DNA of 64,000 bases from Isoetes taiwanensis. Lineage: Eukaryota; Streptophyta; Lycopodiopsida; Isoetales; Isoetaceae. Numbering within the stretch: position 1 is the stretch's first letter; every line of letters begins with the position of its first letter. The notes beneath the pieces are model-generated. The model did not search any database. It saw only the letters and a program-made list of their open reading frames with translations, and had not been told where the DNA came from. This document shows positions 1 to 11,869 of the stretch, piece by piece. The position numbers and the translations under genes are program-made. The DNA lies in NCBI GenBank assembly GCA_021234155.1, contig JAJEKV010000010.1:7912871-7976870 (forward strand), in the 5' to 3' direction.

Positions 1-661
1 CTGATCTCCGTCATTTGGAGTAGAGCGAGCAACAGAAGAGGGGATTAAGAGGGGAACGATTGGCGGTTATGAAGTCACAACCTAACTGTTTTTTGGGACG
101 GTTTACAGTTGTCCCACCCGTTTACGTTGCCTACGTGGACCTGTCCGCTGACGTGGCCCACTTGTTTCATTGGTCTTTGAGAAATATATTAAATTTGGTT
201 AGGGATTTTTGCCTCTCCTCTCCAATAAAGATTCAAATTATCCGCAAGGAAAGGAATAGACCACCTACATCCAGAATACTTTCACCACAGCAAAATATTT
301 CATTGCTAAAACTTTGCTAGTCCTGCCTAACATACAATACAGAAGTTGGGTCGACATTTTGGTCTGGAATCATGACACGTGTCCTTCGCCTACATCACGG
401 AATAGAAGTTGGGACGACGATTCCGCGTTGCAGGTAAACAAACGGTAAACTGTGCTTAGGTCCCTGTTTCAGATTCGAAGCTAAAGGGCCTTGCATGTTT
501 CTGCTATCCCTGTTTCAGATTCGGAGCTAAAGGGCCTTCAGATTCGGAGCTTAGAATGCCTTGCATGTTTCAGATCAGGCCTTGCATGTTTCAGATTCGG
601 GGCTAGAAGGTCTGATGCATCTCAAATCGAGGCCTGATCCACCGCAAATCGAGGCCTGATC
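1..661. other. Repetitive spacer without a recognisable gene
   Basis: I see no credible coding region here. From about 460 to 610 the sequence repeats short blocks such as CAGATTCGGAGCTAAAGGGC and CCTTGCATGTTTCAGAT two to four times in irregular order. A related 'gattcgaa' vocabulary recurs near 49.6-49.9 kb. It may be degraded repeat DNA. Confidence 0.4.
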
Positions 662-900
662 TCAAATTCTTGCTCTGCACAGGCCTTATCGACTGCATTA
701 TTGGCCTTGCATGCTCGCCCACAGGGCCGATTCATCTCAAATCGAGGCATGTTTGCTCTGGACAGGCCGGATTTGGCAATATAAGAAGCTATTCAACATG
801 CATTATCGGGTTGCATGCTCTCCCACAAGCCTTCTTCATCTCAAATCTACTCATGCTTGCTCTGCACAGGCCGGATTTGACCATATAAATTTCTATAATT
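662..900. repeat. Imperfect tandem repeat, period about 104 bp
   Basis: Blocks beginning CATCTCAAATC recur at about 733 and 837, and a diverged first block starts at about 662. Each contains 'TTGCTCTG(C/G)ACAGGCC' followed by 'GCATG...CC(C)ACA'. Units two and three also share GGCCGGATTTG near their middle. About 2.3 units are visible. Short open frames across the repeat look fortuitous. Confidence 0.6.
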
Positions 901-1504
901 GCTTAATCACAGGTTTAAACTGCCGGATTCGTATGGAGCTCATTTCTAACATCAATAACAGGGCAGATCTGTGCGAAGCTGAACCGAATCATCAAAATGC
1001 CTCCCCAACTTCTGTATTGTAGGGGAATGCAAACTGGTCCAGCATTCCCAGTTTCCATTCCCCTATACAATAACCCCAACAACACATGATGTAGAATCCA
1101 TATGCACGTCTCACTTATTCAAGCCCGTGCCACAACGCTTTTGTTTACAATTGATGCCTACGTTTTGGAACATTTCTTATGGGCAAGAAATTGGCAGGCA
1201 GTGGCTATAACAACTTCCTAGAAATGGAAAATACAGTTTTGCCAAGCTTCTATTTATCGTGTCAAAGGGTACTTTTCTCTTTCTTCTTCTTCTGAAAGTT
1301 TTTGTTATTGCCTTCTTTTGAAAGTTTTTTTTATTGTAATTTTTTTAGATTCTGGATTATAGCTTTGTTGGTTTAACCCAGCGGTGTGAAGGATAAAATG
1401 GGGCTGGGTGTTAGCTGGTTGATGTGAGCAAAATCCTGCGTGTTGGCAAGGGAAGGAATTTCTCCTAAATATATTCCTTGGGTTATTAAGAAGAACACCC
1501 ACAA
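901..1504. other. AT-rich spacer, nothing recognised
   Basis: No protein motif was recognised on either strand. A short inverted pair around 1018-1065 (ATTGTAGGGGAATG ... CATTCCCCTATACAAT) could form a hairpin of about 14 bp and may be the end of a small element. Confidence 0.35.
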
Positions 1505-4500
1505 CAATTCCGAATGCACTGATGCTGTCAAAGAAATTATAGCATTATGAAAGTATCACCAGCATATTGTAGCACATTTAGCTGTTTTCTTGAATTGGCA
1601 TTTAGAGACCAGATATTTGCTGAGAGGTTTGTAAGCAAAAAATAAGTCTCGCCAGGTTTTCTGCCATAGCTAGAAATAAGTAAGGTGCCAATGGGCACCC
1701 TTGTCTCACACCTTTTTTGATAGAAAAGAAATCAGTTGGAGTAGCATTGATTGATAGAGTAGAATAAGCATTGATGTTTAACCCTATAATTCTTTGAATT
1801 AAAAGAGGGTGAATAACAATACAGTTTATTGCATGTTCCATGAAGTTCCAATTGATGTAGTCGTAAGCTCTCTTGAAGTCTAGCTTTAGAATTGTTTGGA
1901 AACTCTATTCTAGTGCAAAGCTTCGTTAGTTGCCGCATAATTGTCTAAGATAAATCTTTTTGGTAAAAAAGAAGATTGATAGCTAGAAATTATATTATGA
2001 AGATGAGATTAAATCCTGTCTGCTATAACCCTGGCCACAATTTTTTAAGTAGTGTTAGTGAGAGAAATCTGTCTCCACTCATTTATAACCAAAGGGTTAG
2101 TTTTCTTTGAACTAAGAGAGATCATGTTAGAAGTATGCAGGAGGCAATTCCATTGAGAACCAATATCCTCTAGCGAAGGTAACAAGGTCTTGTTTAAGAA
2201 TATCCCAAAATTTAATATGAAATTCACGTGGGAAATCATCTGGGCATGGGGCCTTACCATGCTTCATTTTATCAACCGCCTTAAAAATCTCATTTTCAGT
2301 GGGAGAGTCTAAGACATCATTAGACATGGTCTGAGAATGTTGGATAGTACTAAAGATTTGGAATTAGGCATCAATCATTTCATCGTCTTCCATACTCTCT
2401 ATGAAAAGATTTTTATATTTATTCAAGAACAACACTCTGATTGTCTAGTCATTCATGACAGGGAAAATTTTAAAAATGCCCCAACATTTTCTCATATTTG
2501 TTAAAATGCCCTTGTATTTTGTGTATTTATCAAATTGCCTCAATTTTTGTACTCTTCTGGATAAATTGCCCCAATTTTTGTACTCTTCTGGATATGGCAT
2601 AGCTGGATCGAACTCTCTGTTCGTCAGCTCCTTCTTGATCTCTATACTTGATCTTGATGTTCTTTATACAAATCTATTCTTTTTGTTTTCAATTCTTGAT
2701 GCATATGAAAATAACAGAGCCTAAGATTCGAACCCAATAGACGAAACCAATCATCTCCTTTCTCAAGTCTGCTCCCGCTGTTGCAACTCCAAATTTGCTC
2801 TAGCTGCAGACTGCCTAAGCCATTTCACGACCTGAGCAATTGGAAACTGGAAATTCCAATAACACATGCCTTCAAAAAACTTCAGAGCTTCAAATCGGAA
2901 TACATCCTTGCTAAAGCTATTCGCATTTTCAACTCTCCTGTTGAGACATCTGCAACATCACAAAACAAATCCGGCCATCCCTTACTGTCCCTAAAACAAC
3001 CACTGTCTGACTCAAATGCAGAGCATGTGATTTGATGCCCAGGTTTTTTTCCACCGATTCTTGATGCCCAGGTTTCTTTCCATCGGTTCTTGCTTCAAAG
3101 GAATCCAACCTTACCCTGCCTTCTTTTGTGGATGAGAAATTTGCCAGATCTGCCGAAAACAGGGGATTTGACATGGAGCAGGGGATTTGATGCCGGTTCT
3201 TCACCGATTCCTGCTGCAATCAAAGGAGTTCTTGACGAAGGTTCCATTTTCACTGTTTTACAGAAAATTTTAAGTCAAATTAAGGGCATTTTGACAAATA
3301 ATAAAAATATAGGCGCATTTTGGTAAATATGCACAAATACAAGGGCATTTTTAAAATTTTCCCTTCGATATAATATTACTAGTATCATCCATTACTTGGG
3401 CAATAGCATTATTAAGAACTCTTTGTTTAGCCCTCATGAAGAAGAAGGCAGAGGAAGAATTGTCCAACTCCTTTGCATATGAGATTTTAGCCCTAAGAGC
3501 AAGACCTCTAGCTTGATATTCCTCAATTTGCTTAATTTCTATTTCCACCTTCATGAAGGGAAACGTTGTTATAATCATCCATGATCATCTGTCTCACAGA
3601 TTTGATTTGGTCAAATGATTGAAGCTTGACAAGATCTCTTTCCCTTTCATCTTTGACCCCCAGCTTTTAAACCAAGTTTTAGCCCTTTTTAGCATAGAGT
3701 AGAATAAAGGCATAGACTGATAAGGAGTGACTTTAGGCAGATAAGGAGGTATTCAACTTGAAGGATGTCTTGGTTTGAGATTTATGTAAACTGAGATCCT
3801 TAAACTCTATAATGATAGGCTAGTGATCAAATAAATAGCACCCGCATCTCCAGTTACTAAACAGTTGGCTAACATATAAGAAGAAGAGTTAGAAATATCA
3901 GCTCTGTCGAGGTTACAATATGTTTTGTCCTCACCCTTCCTCTTATTTGACCGGGAATTTAACATTAGAACATGCCACATAGTAGAACATAAAATGAGCA
4001 AGGAGATTGTTCCAGCTACTTCTCTCTGATGCAGTCATGTTAATTTTGTTGCCAAGTTTCATGTCCCATTGAGGAGTGTTTTTGAAGTCACCAACCATAA
4101 CCCAATCAATTCAGGGAGCTGAGCTATAGTATGTTGGATGTTTTTCCACAAGAGACCACGGTCACTAGGTTCAGTAAAAACATAAATGTTGCTAACTCCA
4201 ATATTTGGCCAGCATGCTCCATGATAATATATTGCCATCTTGAGTTAGGACTATTATAGGAACGACCGTATCATAGACGAACCACAGACGAACCACCGTT
4301 AGTCCCATTGGTTGGGATTATAATAAATTGAGCACCATTTTGAATCCAAGCAGCAAGATTATTAGCCTCAAAAGTAGGCAAATGATGTTCTTGAAGGATA
4401 AGATCAGCTTTGTACTGCCTATTAGCCACAAATCTCCTTCTCTTAGTGGGCCCTTTAATTTTCCTCTGATTCCACGAGATAATTTTCATTTAGTAGAGTT

Positions 4501-4700
4501 ATTCAGGGAATCTGCAGGGTTATCACCCTTGCTTCTAGTAAATTTAGCAGGACCATTATCGTCAACAGAAAGGGCAGACAATTTTGAAAGGAGTTTGAGC
4601 TGAGAATTGTTACCAAAGTTATCTTTTTGACCAAACCTAGGAAACGAGGATGCCTCCCATGTCAAAGTTCCAGTGGCAAAACCTGCTTTTGATATATCAT
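1505..4700 (-). mobile_element. Truncated L1-type LINE remnant (minus strand)
   Basis: Read on the minus strand this is plant L1-type non-LTR retrotransposon sequence. From upstream to downstream I see an ORF1-like tail (about 4713-4490) and then an endonuclease start, MKIISWNQRKIKGPTKRRRF, with an LILQEHHL motif (4489-4270). Next comes the linker typical between endonuclease and reverse transcriptase (3578-3365, RGLALRAKISYAKELDNSS). The reverse transcriptase follows (2327-1560), with KMKHGKAPCPDDFP, a GVRQGCPLAPYLF block and a YAGD form of the YADD catalytic box near 1560. Frameshifts and stops are frequent and the 3' end with its poly(A) tail is missing, so this is a dead copy. A TIR element interrupts it at 2461-3363. 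Confidence 0.85.
2461..3363. mobile_element. Non-autonomous Mutator-like TIR element (903 bp) inside the LINE
   Basis: The block starts GGGAAAATTTTAAAAATGCC and ends with the exact inverted complement of a 21-bp terminus. Weaker inverted similarity continues inward for at least 60 bp (repeated 'AAAATGCCC' blocks). The flanks TTCATGACA and TTCGATATA match at 5 of 9 positions, which is consistent with a decayed 9-bp duplication as made by Mutator-like elements. The LINE protein reads coherently when this segment is left out. No transposase is visible. The interior (about 2600-3200) could be captured host sequence, but I recognise nothing in it. Confidence 0.75.
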
Positions 4701-4706
4701 GACAAA

Positions 4707-5372
4707 AGTACAAACAAATTTAGCTACAGTGGCAAAAGCATTGTCAAAAAAGATTAGAGAGCATTTTTCAAGTGACGAGTTATTGGATGCCATGTCAATT
4801 GTATTTCCACAATTTTGGAACAATGCCCAGTTGATACACAAGGTTCAATCTGAATTCAAATGAAGATTGCATATCTTGATTGATTATTTTTTGCATGCAA
4901 GAACAGTTAATGATATTCAGGTTGATGGCATATTGGATGAAGAAAAGTTGTTATAACAATCACAAAGCTTTGCTTTGGGACAACAATGTGGGAACATGTT
5001 GGTAAGATTGACGATAAGGAGGTCATCAAATTTAGAGCAATCACGAAGTTTTGGACCTTGCTGGGATATAGTCAAGTCCTTCGAGAACAAATATCAGAGT
5101 ACTTCAAGCTCGTAGACTTATGTCAAACTATGATTTTAGGGTCAGTAGAAGATGAAAGAACATTTAGCATCATGGGAGTTTTGAAGAAAAAGGTGCGGAA
5201 TAAACTGACAAATAACTTAGATCTCTCTATACATGGTTATGCAAGTAAATATGACATTGATGAATTCCCTTATGAGCGTGCATTAGCTATTTGGAGTTCT
5301 AAGAAGAAGAAGAGGCATTCTTGTGATGATGAAGCTGTCAAACAACCTAAATCCATTGGATGGCAACTGTAG
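4707..5372 (+). pseudogene. hAT transposase C-terminal fragment
   Basis: Translation from about 4707 gives a helical stretch ending SSDELLDAMSIVFPQFW. After a stop it resumes at 4986 with the hAT C-terminal dimerisation region: ISEYFKLVDLCQTMILGSVE, then ERTFSIMGVLKKKVRNKL and a final FPYERALAIW. This is the conserved end of hAT transposases that mediates dimerisation. It is homologous over its whole length to the hAT copy at 56.6-57.9 kb (SDELRSRFPPDELLDAIGVV, LGSVQDERCFSTLTFVKNKL). No TIR or target duplication was found here. The left edge abuts the LINE at about 4700. Confidence 0.8.
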
Positions 5373-6220
5373 AAGTTTGTATAATTTCTGTTTTATGAAG
5401 TGCAAGTTTATGTTCAACTGATTTATTTTGTTAAATTGATTGGTTTCAGAAGGAGTCGTCTACATTTTCTTCAATTATACAAGTTAATACTTCTTACAAA
5501 GAAGCAATTTGTCAACTGGAAAGATGCACACTTATTCTACTTTGGAGCAGTTTATCTACTATTTTAGCATTCTTCATTTACTATTATTCTTATGTGTTTT
5601 CTATCTTCTTTTTTATTTTGAGAGGGCTTTGGTTATTGGGCCTGGAATGCCACATGTAATGCCGGATGCGGCGTTCCCTTCCATCTTGCGGTCCGCCTAT
5701 GGATCCAATCCGACGGTATCGAGTTGCCGCAATTAAATGCTACGAGTTTGCACTCGAGCGCCAGCATTCAATTGCTGAATTCGATAGCCTGCTCCCCTAG
5801 GAAACATTGCTTACGATTTTTCTCATCTCGCCTCAGCTCATACGATTCTCATTTTGGCGCCTCAACTGGGTGAGATCTTGGAAATCTCAGCCGACATCAT
5901 CTTCTTTGGCCATTTGCAAGCACCAGGTAAAGCACGGCATTGGACAATTCGGGTGGGTTGGATCATGCTGAGGCAGTGATAATATTTTTTTTTTCAGGAT
6001 TCGAAGCTTCTGGAGCCGACCTTGGCAGGTAAGATTTCGTCGAGAAGTTTTATATTGTTTTAAGTTTTCTGTTTTTTCGTAGCTGAACCTTCGAATATAG
6101 ACTCTGGATTTCTTCTTGGGGCCGGTCTTGGAAGGTAAGATTTGGAGCTTTGCATAAGTTCAAAATAAGTATTTTTATCATATTCTCTTATTTGGATAAT
6201 ATTGTTATGTTTCTGCTTTT
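5373..6220. other. Possible 5' part of a host gene; introns suspected
   Basis: After an AT-rich stretch, 5640-5960 is richer in GC. It contains donor-like sites (CACCAG|GTAAAG near 5926, TTGGCAG|GTAAGA near 6030, TTGGAAG|GTAAGA near 6134), which makes it look like small exons separated by introns upstream of the HYPK-like exon. No protein family could be named from these pieces. The exon assignments are inference. Confidence 0.3.
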
Positions 6221-6222
6221 AG

Positions 6223-6289
6223 AGAAAAGGAACTTGCTGCCGTGAAGATAAGCCAGTCTGATGTGGATGTGAAGTGCAACGAGCTAGAG
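6223..6289 (+). pseudogene. Single exon resembling HYPK (huntingtin-interacting protein K)
   Basis: Between an acceptor (TTCTGCTTTTAG) and a donor (GAG|GTATTT) the reading REKELAAVKISQSDVDVKCN followed by ELE is encoded. Plant HYPK, a small chaperone-like partner of the N-terminal acetyltransferase NatA at the ribosome, has a closely similar block (REKELAAVKI, about ten residues, then NELE) just before its UBA-like C-terminus. The expected following residues (LDKKVAERTL type) were not found in the next few hundred bases. This is probably a gene fragment or pseudogene, although a distant exon cannot be excluded. Confidence 0.4.
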
Positions 6290-7330
6290 GTATTTTCTCC
6301 AATTTGCAGCAGAATATGACGCATGGATCCTATTTGGATTCTAACTTTCCTGGCAATGCAGGTGTTACCTGTGAGTAGCATCAGCACCTTGGAGCTTTGA
6401 AACAATGGCTTTTATATAAATCTAGAAACCTGTAAGTGAAATGCTCGTCTCTTTGAATAAATTCAATTTAATACATTTGGTATGCATTTTGGGTATCTTA
6501 AATAATGCCATAGTCTGCATCTCCTTCTCACAATTGCTATTTAATATCCAAAAGTTTCTTGAATGCTTGCTGCACCTATGCCATTCCTCTACTCTTATCT
6601 TAAATTTCACTTGGGCTCTACTGATAAATTCTTTTGATGCATGAAGATATCATTTTACCGTCTTTTATTTTTATTTTTTATATTTGAGGTGGACTGGTAG
6701 AAAGAAAGTGTTCATCTTAGGCTCCTCAAATACAACCAGTGCATGAAAGGGTTAACACTTTGTCCTATTTTTCCCTGTCATAACAAGTGCGATGGTAGAC
6801 CATAATAGCACGATGTAATTTAGATGCATCATTCCATTTCCGAAATGTACTTATGGAGAAAAAATGGAGAATTAAGGATAAGGATATAACATCAGAAAGT
6901 CTGGATACAAATTATTGCTATGTTTCGGATGGGCTCACAAATTTCTTTTGTACAATTCACTTCCATTTAGGTAAGGCATGGGCTCTTTTTTGGCTTTGAA
7001 CCTGATAGACATAAAAGATCTGAGATGTGCCCTGATAGATATAAAAGATCTGAGATGTGCTAAGTGCATGAGTTCATGCATGCTTCTATCAAAACATTTT
7101 TTGCTTGGACATGGAGTAAAGGTAAGGTCAATGTACCAGCTTAATGATTGAGACACCAAGCAGGTTACATGACAAACTATATTTGTTTCATTCTCAATGA
7201 GCACATGGTAGGCTAAAAATGGTTTAACAGTTGATTGTGTTATGATTAATAGCTTGCTATAGTCTAATTTTAACTATCATATATTTGCAGCTACTATTAT
7301 TCATCAAGAGCTTAAAAGGTACAAAAGGAA
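6290..7330. other. AT-rich region, probably intronic or intergenic
   Basis: No coding motif was recognised. A 32-bp direct duplication lies at about 7005-7060 ('CTGATAGA(C/T)ATAAAAGATCTGAGATGTGC' twice). A GGAA microsatellite-like run is at 7327-7342. Acceptor-like TATTTGCAG occurs near 7290. Confidence 0.35.
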
Positions 7331-7342
7331 GGAAGGAAGGAA

Positions 7343-8462
7343 GAGACTTTTAACGTCCACGGAGCCCAATCGGGCTATGGGACTAGAACAAACAAAGAGG
7401 GCGGAGGCCCCAACAGAACCGTGGGCCGAAGCCCAAGCAAAAACCAATCAAAACATGGGGACGAAGCCCCGTTACAACAAAACATGGGGACAAAGCCCCG
7501 TTATCACTCAAAACCCAGGGCTAGACCAAGACTGCCCAGGGATCAGTTGGCCATTGATCCCTAATGATAGCTCGACCGCCTCTGTACACTGCCCATTTCT
7601 GCTGCAGGCGGGCCTCACGGACCCGGCACAATTCCTCTTTCCGTCTGCAGAGCTGCACCGGAGTCAAATCTTCCTGCACTGAGAAGGTGGTCCCCTTCAA
7701 ATGATTGCCATGTCGCAAGACGTGCAGCCTGGAAAGAGCATTTTGAAAGCAAACCAAGAGATGGCGGGCGGCTCGGACGTCTTGCTCCCCACCGGGCCAG
7801 ATTGAAAGGATGCCGCCGGCATGGATGTGCATCTCCCGAGCAAAAAAAAGAGGCCGCTTCGCTCAGAGGGGTCAAATCACCCGTCTCCGCAAGGCCCACA
7901 ATGCGCAGAGAAAGGGCCGGTGAGTGAGTCGGGGCTGTATTTCAAAGACGGGAGAGGCCGGGACCTCGGCCGCGACAGGGCGGGCGGCAAATCCTCCGAG
8001 GAGGTCGGTGCGGACATGAAGACTGTGGTCGGCGGTCATAGGCGCAACCACTCGCTGTGCATGGGAGGGCCTCAGAGTCACCGCTGGTGACCCACCATCG
8101 AACCGGCCGGGCCAGCCCCCCACGCATCGTGAAAGGCAATTCTAGTAATCGGACCCAGCCGCCAGCGGCAACCGGGCGACGCCTCGGAGAGTGGCGTGGG
8201 TAACGGACCGCGGTGGGATCCCATCAAGTACCCCCGGAGGCAAGCACTGGAGCTGAGCATCAAGGATGTCCAAAGTCGCAGCTAAAGAGGCATCGGGGAC
8301 TGGTGGTGCCAGAAGAGGGCGCTGGGGCCCAAATGATGGGGCTGTCCGAAGGTAGGGCGCAATCGTGGGGTCATAGGGCCAGGACGGGACTGGCTCAGGC
8401 AGCCGAATGAAATTCTTCTCCTTACGGGTCTCCCGGGCCATACATTTGATCTTACGGGCCAT
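7343..8462 (-). pseudogene. GC-rich LINE-ORF1-like fragment (minus strand)
   Basis: This block is markedly richer in GC than its flanks. Read on the minus strand from MARKIKCMARETRKEKN (8462), several broken frames follow. The most informative is about 7720-7535: TTFSVQEDLTPVQLCRRKEE and AVYRGGRAIIRDQ. That pattern (EDLTP...RRKEL...KWAVYRGG..IIRD) recalls the C-terminal part of ORF1-type RNA-binding proteins of non-LTR retrotransposons. I cannot assign a clade, and no reverse transcriptase follows. Near-complementary motifs flank the block (GCTTAAAAGGTACA near 7312, TGTACCTTTAAGC near 8535), so a TIR-bounded insertion is an alternative. Confidence 0.4.
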
Positions 8463-9880
8463 GCTGAGAACAAGGCAACGTTAAAGGGTGCCAAGGTTGG
8501 ACGAGGCAAAAGGCGATAAGCCAAGAAACACCTATGTACCTTTAAGCCCTTGCATTATTACCATATTTCTGCTATTGTTTGCATGATTGGATGTAGGTAC
8601 GATGTTTCTTCTTTATAAAGATGGGATCGCAGGGGTCGCCAAAATTTTTTCCATATACAACCATAGAATTTTATACATACTTCGTACATATTCTGTACTA
8701 CTTCTGTAGATATTTTGTGCAACTAAACCATTGAAAGGGGCATCTGCCATATTAGGAAATTGAACCATTGAATTTACCTCCTCTCCCCCCCCTCTCCCCA
8801 ATCGTTTTTCTTGATATCCATACAGAGCATCCAATTGTTTTTCTTGATATCCATACGGACCTCCGGATACATTACAATCCCCCCCCAAAAAAAAAAAAAA
8901 AAAACCCACACACAATCCATACACAATGTTTTGCATAAAATGAATTTAGGCCATTAGCATTGCCACAAGGACTATATCTTTTTTTTTTTCTGGATAACTT
9001 TCGTTGCCACAAATACTACAAAATTTTGTGTAGGTATTATTTATTGCCTTCAAAATTTTCTTTGGTCCTAAAATAATCGCCCGACTATTTATACAAATAT
9101 GATATATGTTGGCACTAAAATCATCATTAGTTGTTATATTATCATGAACCTAGAAAAACTTACTGATCCATTCAAGGCATAAGTGTTTTTTTTAGTTGCA
9201 GATGATCATATTCAGATGAGATTGGTATGATCTCAGGGAGTGCTCTATGGTTGGATGAGACAGTATGATCTCAGAGAGAGTTTTATGGCTAATTTTTGCT
9301 GCATAATTGATGCTAAATGAAGTCACCTATTGTTGCACATGATGGATGAGATTTGATCTCAAGGAGTGTTTCTTATCTCATGTTCTGAAGGTTTGTACAG
9401 GTCTAAAGGTTTTTCTACAGGTTCGAGGATGTGTACAAGTTTGAGTTTTTGTACAAGTTTGGATACTCACACATAGAGTGTTAGGTATGGAATCTCTATG
9501 TGTGTACATATATGCATGTACATATATTTGCATGTTTATGTGTACAAATACGTATACATGTGAGTGCCTATTTATTCTGTAACATATCTATTATCAATTG
9601 AACCAGTTCGTCCTATTTCTCTCTTTCCATGCATCCTCTTTATTCCTATATTCTATTATAGAGAATATCTAAGAAGTCCATGTACTAGTACTTCTGCAAT
9701 ATCTGAAGGTGCGTCTTCTGCACTTGAATGAGTGCACACATAAGGGACAATTTGGAAGATTGTAACTTTGAAAGCATGCCCAAAAGGTCAGCAACTGGCT
9801 GCCTTAATAAATTTGTTAGCCAAAAATGGAAGTTTGGATCTTTTATAATATCTGGTTAGCATGAATAATCCTCTGCCTAA
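8463..9880. other. AT-rich intergenic sequence with small repeats
   Basis: No gene is recognised. Visible structure includes a near-duplicate block 'TTTTTCTTGATATCCATAC' at about 8804 and 8838, a C(8)A(18) run at 8880-8905, short repeats of 'GATGAGA..(T)ATGATCTCA' at 9215-9365, and a TGTACATATATGCATG-type alternating tract at 9500-9560. Confidence 0.4.
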
Positions 9881-10335
9881 ATGATTGAGATTCATCTTTG
9901 ACACCTAAATGGTTGAGTTGAGATTATACACTGTCACTTCAGACTGATTAGAGAAGAATTCCTGAAGTTGCCCACCATTGATGATTCCTAAGTCATCTAT
10001 GTATCTTGAAGCATGTTGGAATTTATAAACATCTGTCATTCTGCCAATATACGCCAATCTTAAGATGAACCTTAATTCAAACCGAGCAAGATAAAGGTTA
10101 CACCAAGCCCAGCTGCAAAAAAAGCCCATTGGTATACCCTTTCCAAATCCCTATTCCCATCTGTAGAAAGCAGTGTGCAGCAGCCATACATTCACGCTCT
10201 TGGAATGAGACTCATCTGGTATAGAGGTTGGCCAAAGGGCCAAGATTTTGTGATAAAATCATGTTTGCAATCTCCAAAGGGAATATTTAAAAACAAAACA
10301 AATCCCTACTAACTATTTAAGCTCATGAGCCAAAC
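9881..10335 (-). pseudogene. Degenerate reverse transcriptase fragment, Penelope-like style (minus strand)
   Basis: Minus-strand frames across 10260-9905 read LIPRA, then CTLLSTDGNRDLERVYQWAF, then GFFCSWAWCNLYLARFELRF, then SRYIDDLGIING. The order 'PMG..C...LANLYL..(Y/F)E' followed by RYIDD(L/V)..I is that of the RT palm in Penelope-like and related single-ORF reverse transcriptases, where RYIDD holds the catalytic aspartates. It is frameshifted. An L1 LINE has inserted at 10336, and the N-terminal part continues on the other side (16341 onward). Confidence 0.5.
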
Positions 10336-10352
10336 ATGCCTTTTGTTTTATG
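10336..10352 (+). repeat. Target-site duplication of the L1 LINE (left copy)
   Basis: ATGCCTTTTGTTTTATG occurs here and identically at 16324-16340, directly flanking the LINE. Confidence 0.95.
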
Positions 10353-11861
10353 GCTTTAGGTGACGGAGATGGCGCAGCCCACAGGCTAGGGTTTTGGCAC
10401 CGATTCAGTCTGAGATATCTCCCTCCTCGGGTGTTCGTTTCCGGCGATTCTTGGTGCGTTGGAAAGCTTGTGCAGTGAGCTTTCCAATGGTGTATGGAAT
10501 TAGGTGGTTTTCTTGCTACTTCAGTCCCAAAATTGGGATCCTCCATTTCGGCCTCCATGGTCACCTCCGCCGGTATGCATTTTTGCTCGCAATTTTCTGC
10601 CTCTTTGGCCTCTCCAGTGCTACCTCCTAATTCTCGTCTCAATCCACTTGCATATGCCCCTGCCTCGATGGATTTGCAATTCCCTCCTTTCTTTATGGCA
10701 TGTACCTCTTCTGCTTCTGCCTCTCTTCCTCCTCCCTCCACCTCTACCCCAACTCCTTCGTCTCTTGCCCCCCCATCCTCTTCAGGCCTCTTATCGTCTC
10801 CTACTCTTCCCTCTGCTCCCTAGTCTGCCCCTAACACTGTTGCTCGAGTCTCACAAATGCGCTTCAGTGATTGGATTAACGAGACATGACATCTGGTGTG
10901 CGTTCTGTTCGTGTTGCTGCGGCGGTGTCCCTTATGATGGAGAATAACAAAAGAGAGGTGTCTGAATATATGAAAGAGCTGCAGGGTCTTGAAGATCGAA
11001 TGGATGTTCAACTGCCTCCTAATAACGTGTTCTATGAAGCAGAGGTGTGTTCTAGTGCCTTCACTCAGGCTGGTGTCTCGGTTGTGGAGATAGATCATAG
11101 CGTCCACTTGCAAAGTCTGCACAATCTAATGTTTCTGGTAAGTCATTTCACTGGTCAATTTCTTGATCTCAAGAGAATGGGATTTTGGTTGAAACAACAT
11201 CTGCAAAAGTTGGGATTGCCTCCGCATGAGTCCCTGAAAGTTTTGGATAGGCAAAATAATAATTTCTTAGTGATGTTCGGGTCGCCTATTGCTGTTGATA
11301 AACTAGTGGACGTGGACTTTGTGGGGGCATTATCTCTTGTATTAGGTATACACCCCTGGATTTCTTCCTAATAAGTCTGGTGCACGTTGTATGCCCTACT
11401 GGTCTGCATTAGAGGACTTCCCAATTGAGTTGCAGGTTCCAGACTTCTTGGTCTCCATTGCCAATGGATTATGGTTGCACCTTGCTCATTCGATTGCCAA
11501 TGGTCCTCGTATTTGTGTTTCCCTTTTTGCTGAGGCTTCTCTCCCCAAGTCTGTGGTTGTTAAAAGTGGTCCACTCTTTTTTAAATATAAATTATCTTTG
11601 CTTAACGGCCTAGAGCTTGCCAATATGTTTCCTGATGTTGAGGCCTTCTTTGCTTATCGTTGCGCAGACCCTCCATTCCCGTCCCTCCTCTTGCTTCTCT
11701 CTCCCCCACTTCTACTTCCCCTGCTGCCATCCCTACTCCAATTGCTCCTGCACCTGTCCTTGCCATCACCCCTTCTTCGTCTTCTACCTTAGACATTGGC
11801 ACACTCCCCGCAGCCCATAATTGTCTTTCTTCTGACCAGCAAGAGAGGCTGGACATGATTG

Positions 11862-11869
11862 CACGCAAG
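11862..11869 (+). repeat. 8-bp target duplication of hAT MITE
   Basis: CACGCAAG is present here and at 12213-12220, directly outside the CAGTGTTGT / ACAACACTG termini. Confidence 0.9.

Noticed and set aside
7310-8550. Complete TIR transposon around the GC-rich island
   Set aside because: The GCTTAAAGGTACA motifs are inverted, but no target duplication was found and the arms are only about 13 bp with one gap; kept only as an alternative.
10394-10947. Leu/Pro-rich plus-strand frames (e.g. 10504-10947)
   Set aside because: These are alternative frames of the Pro/Ser-rich 5' part of LINE ORF1; composition bias keeps them open.
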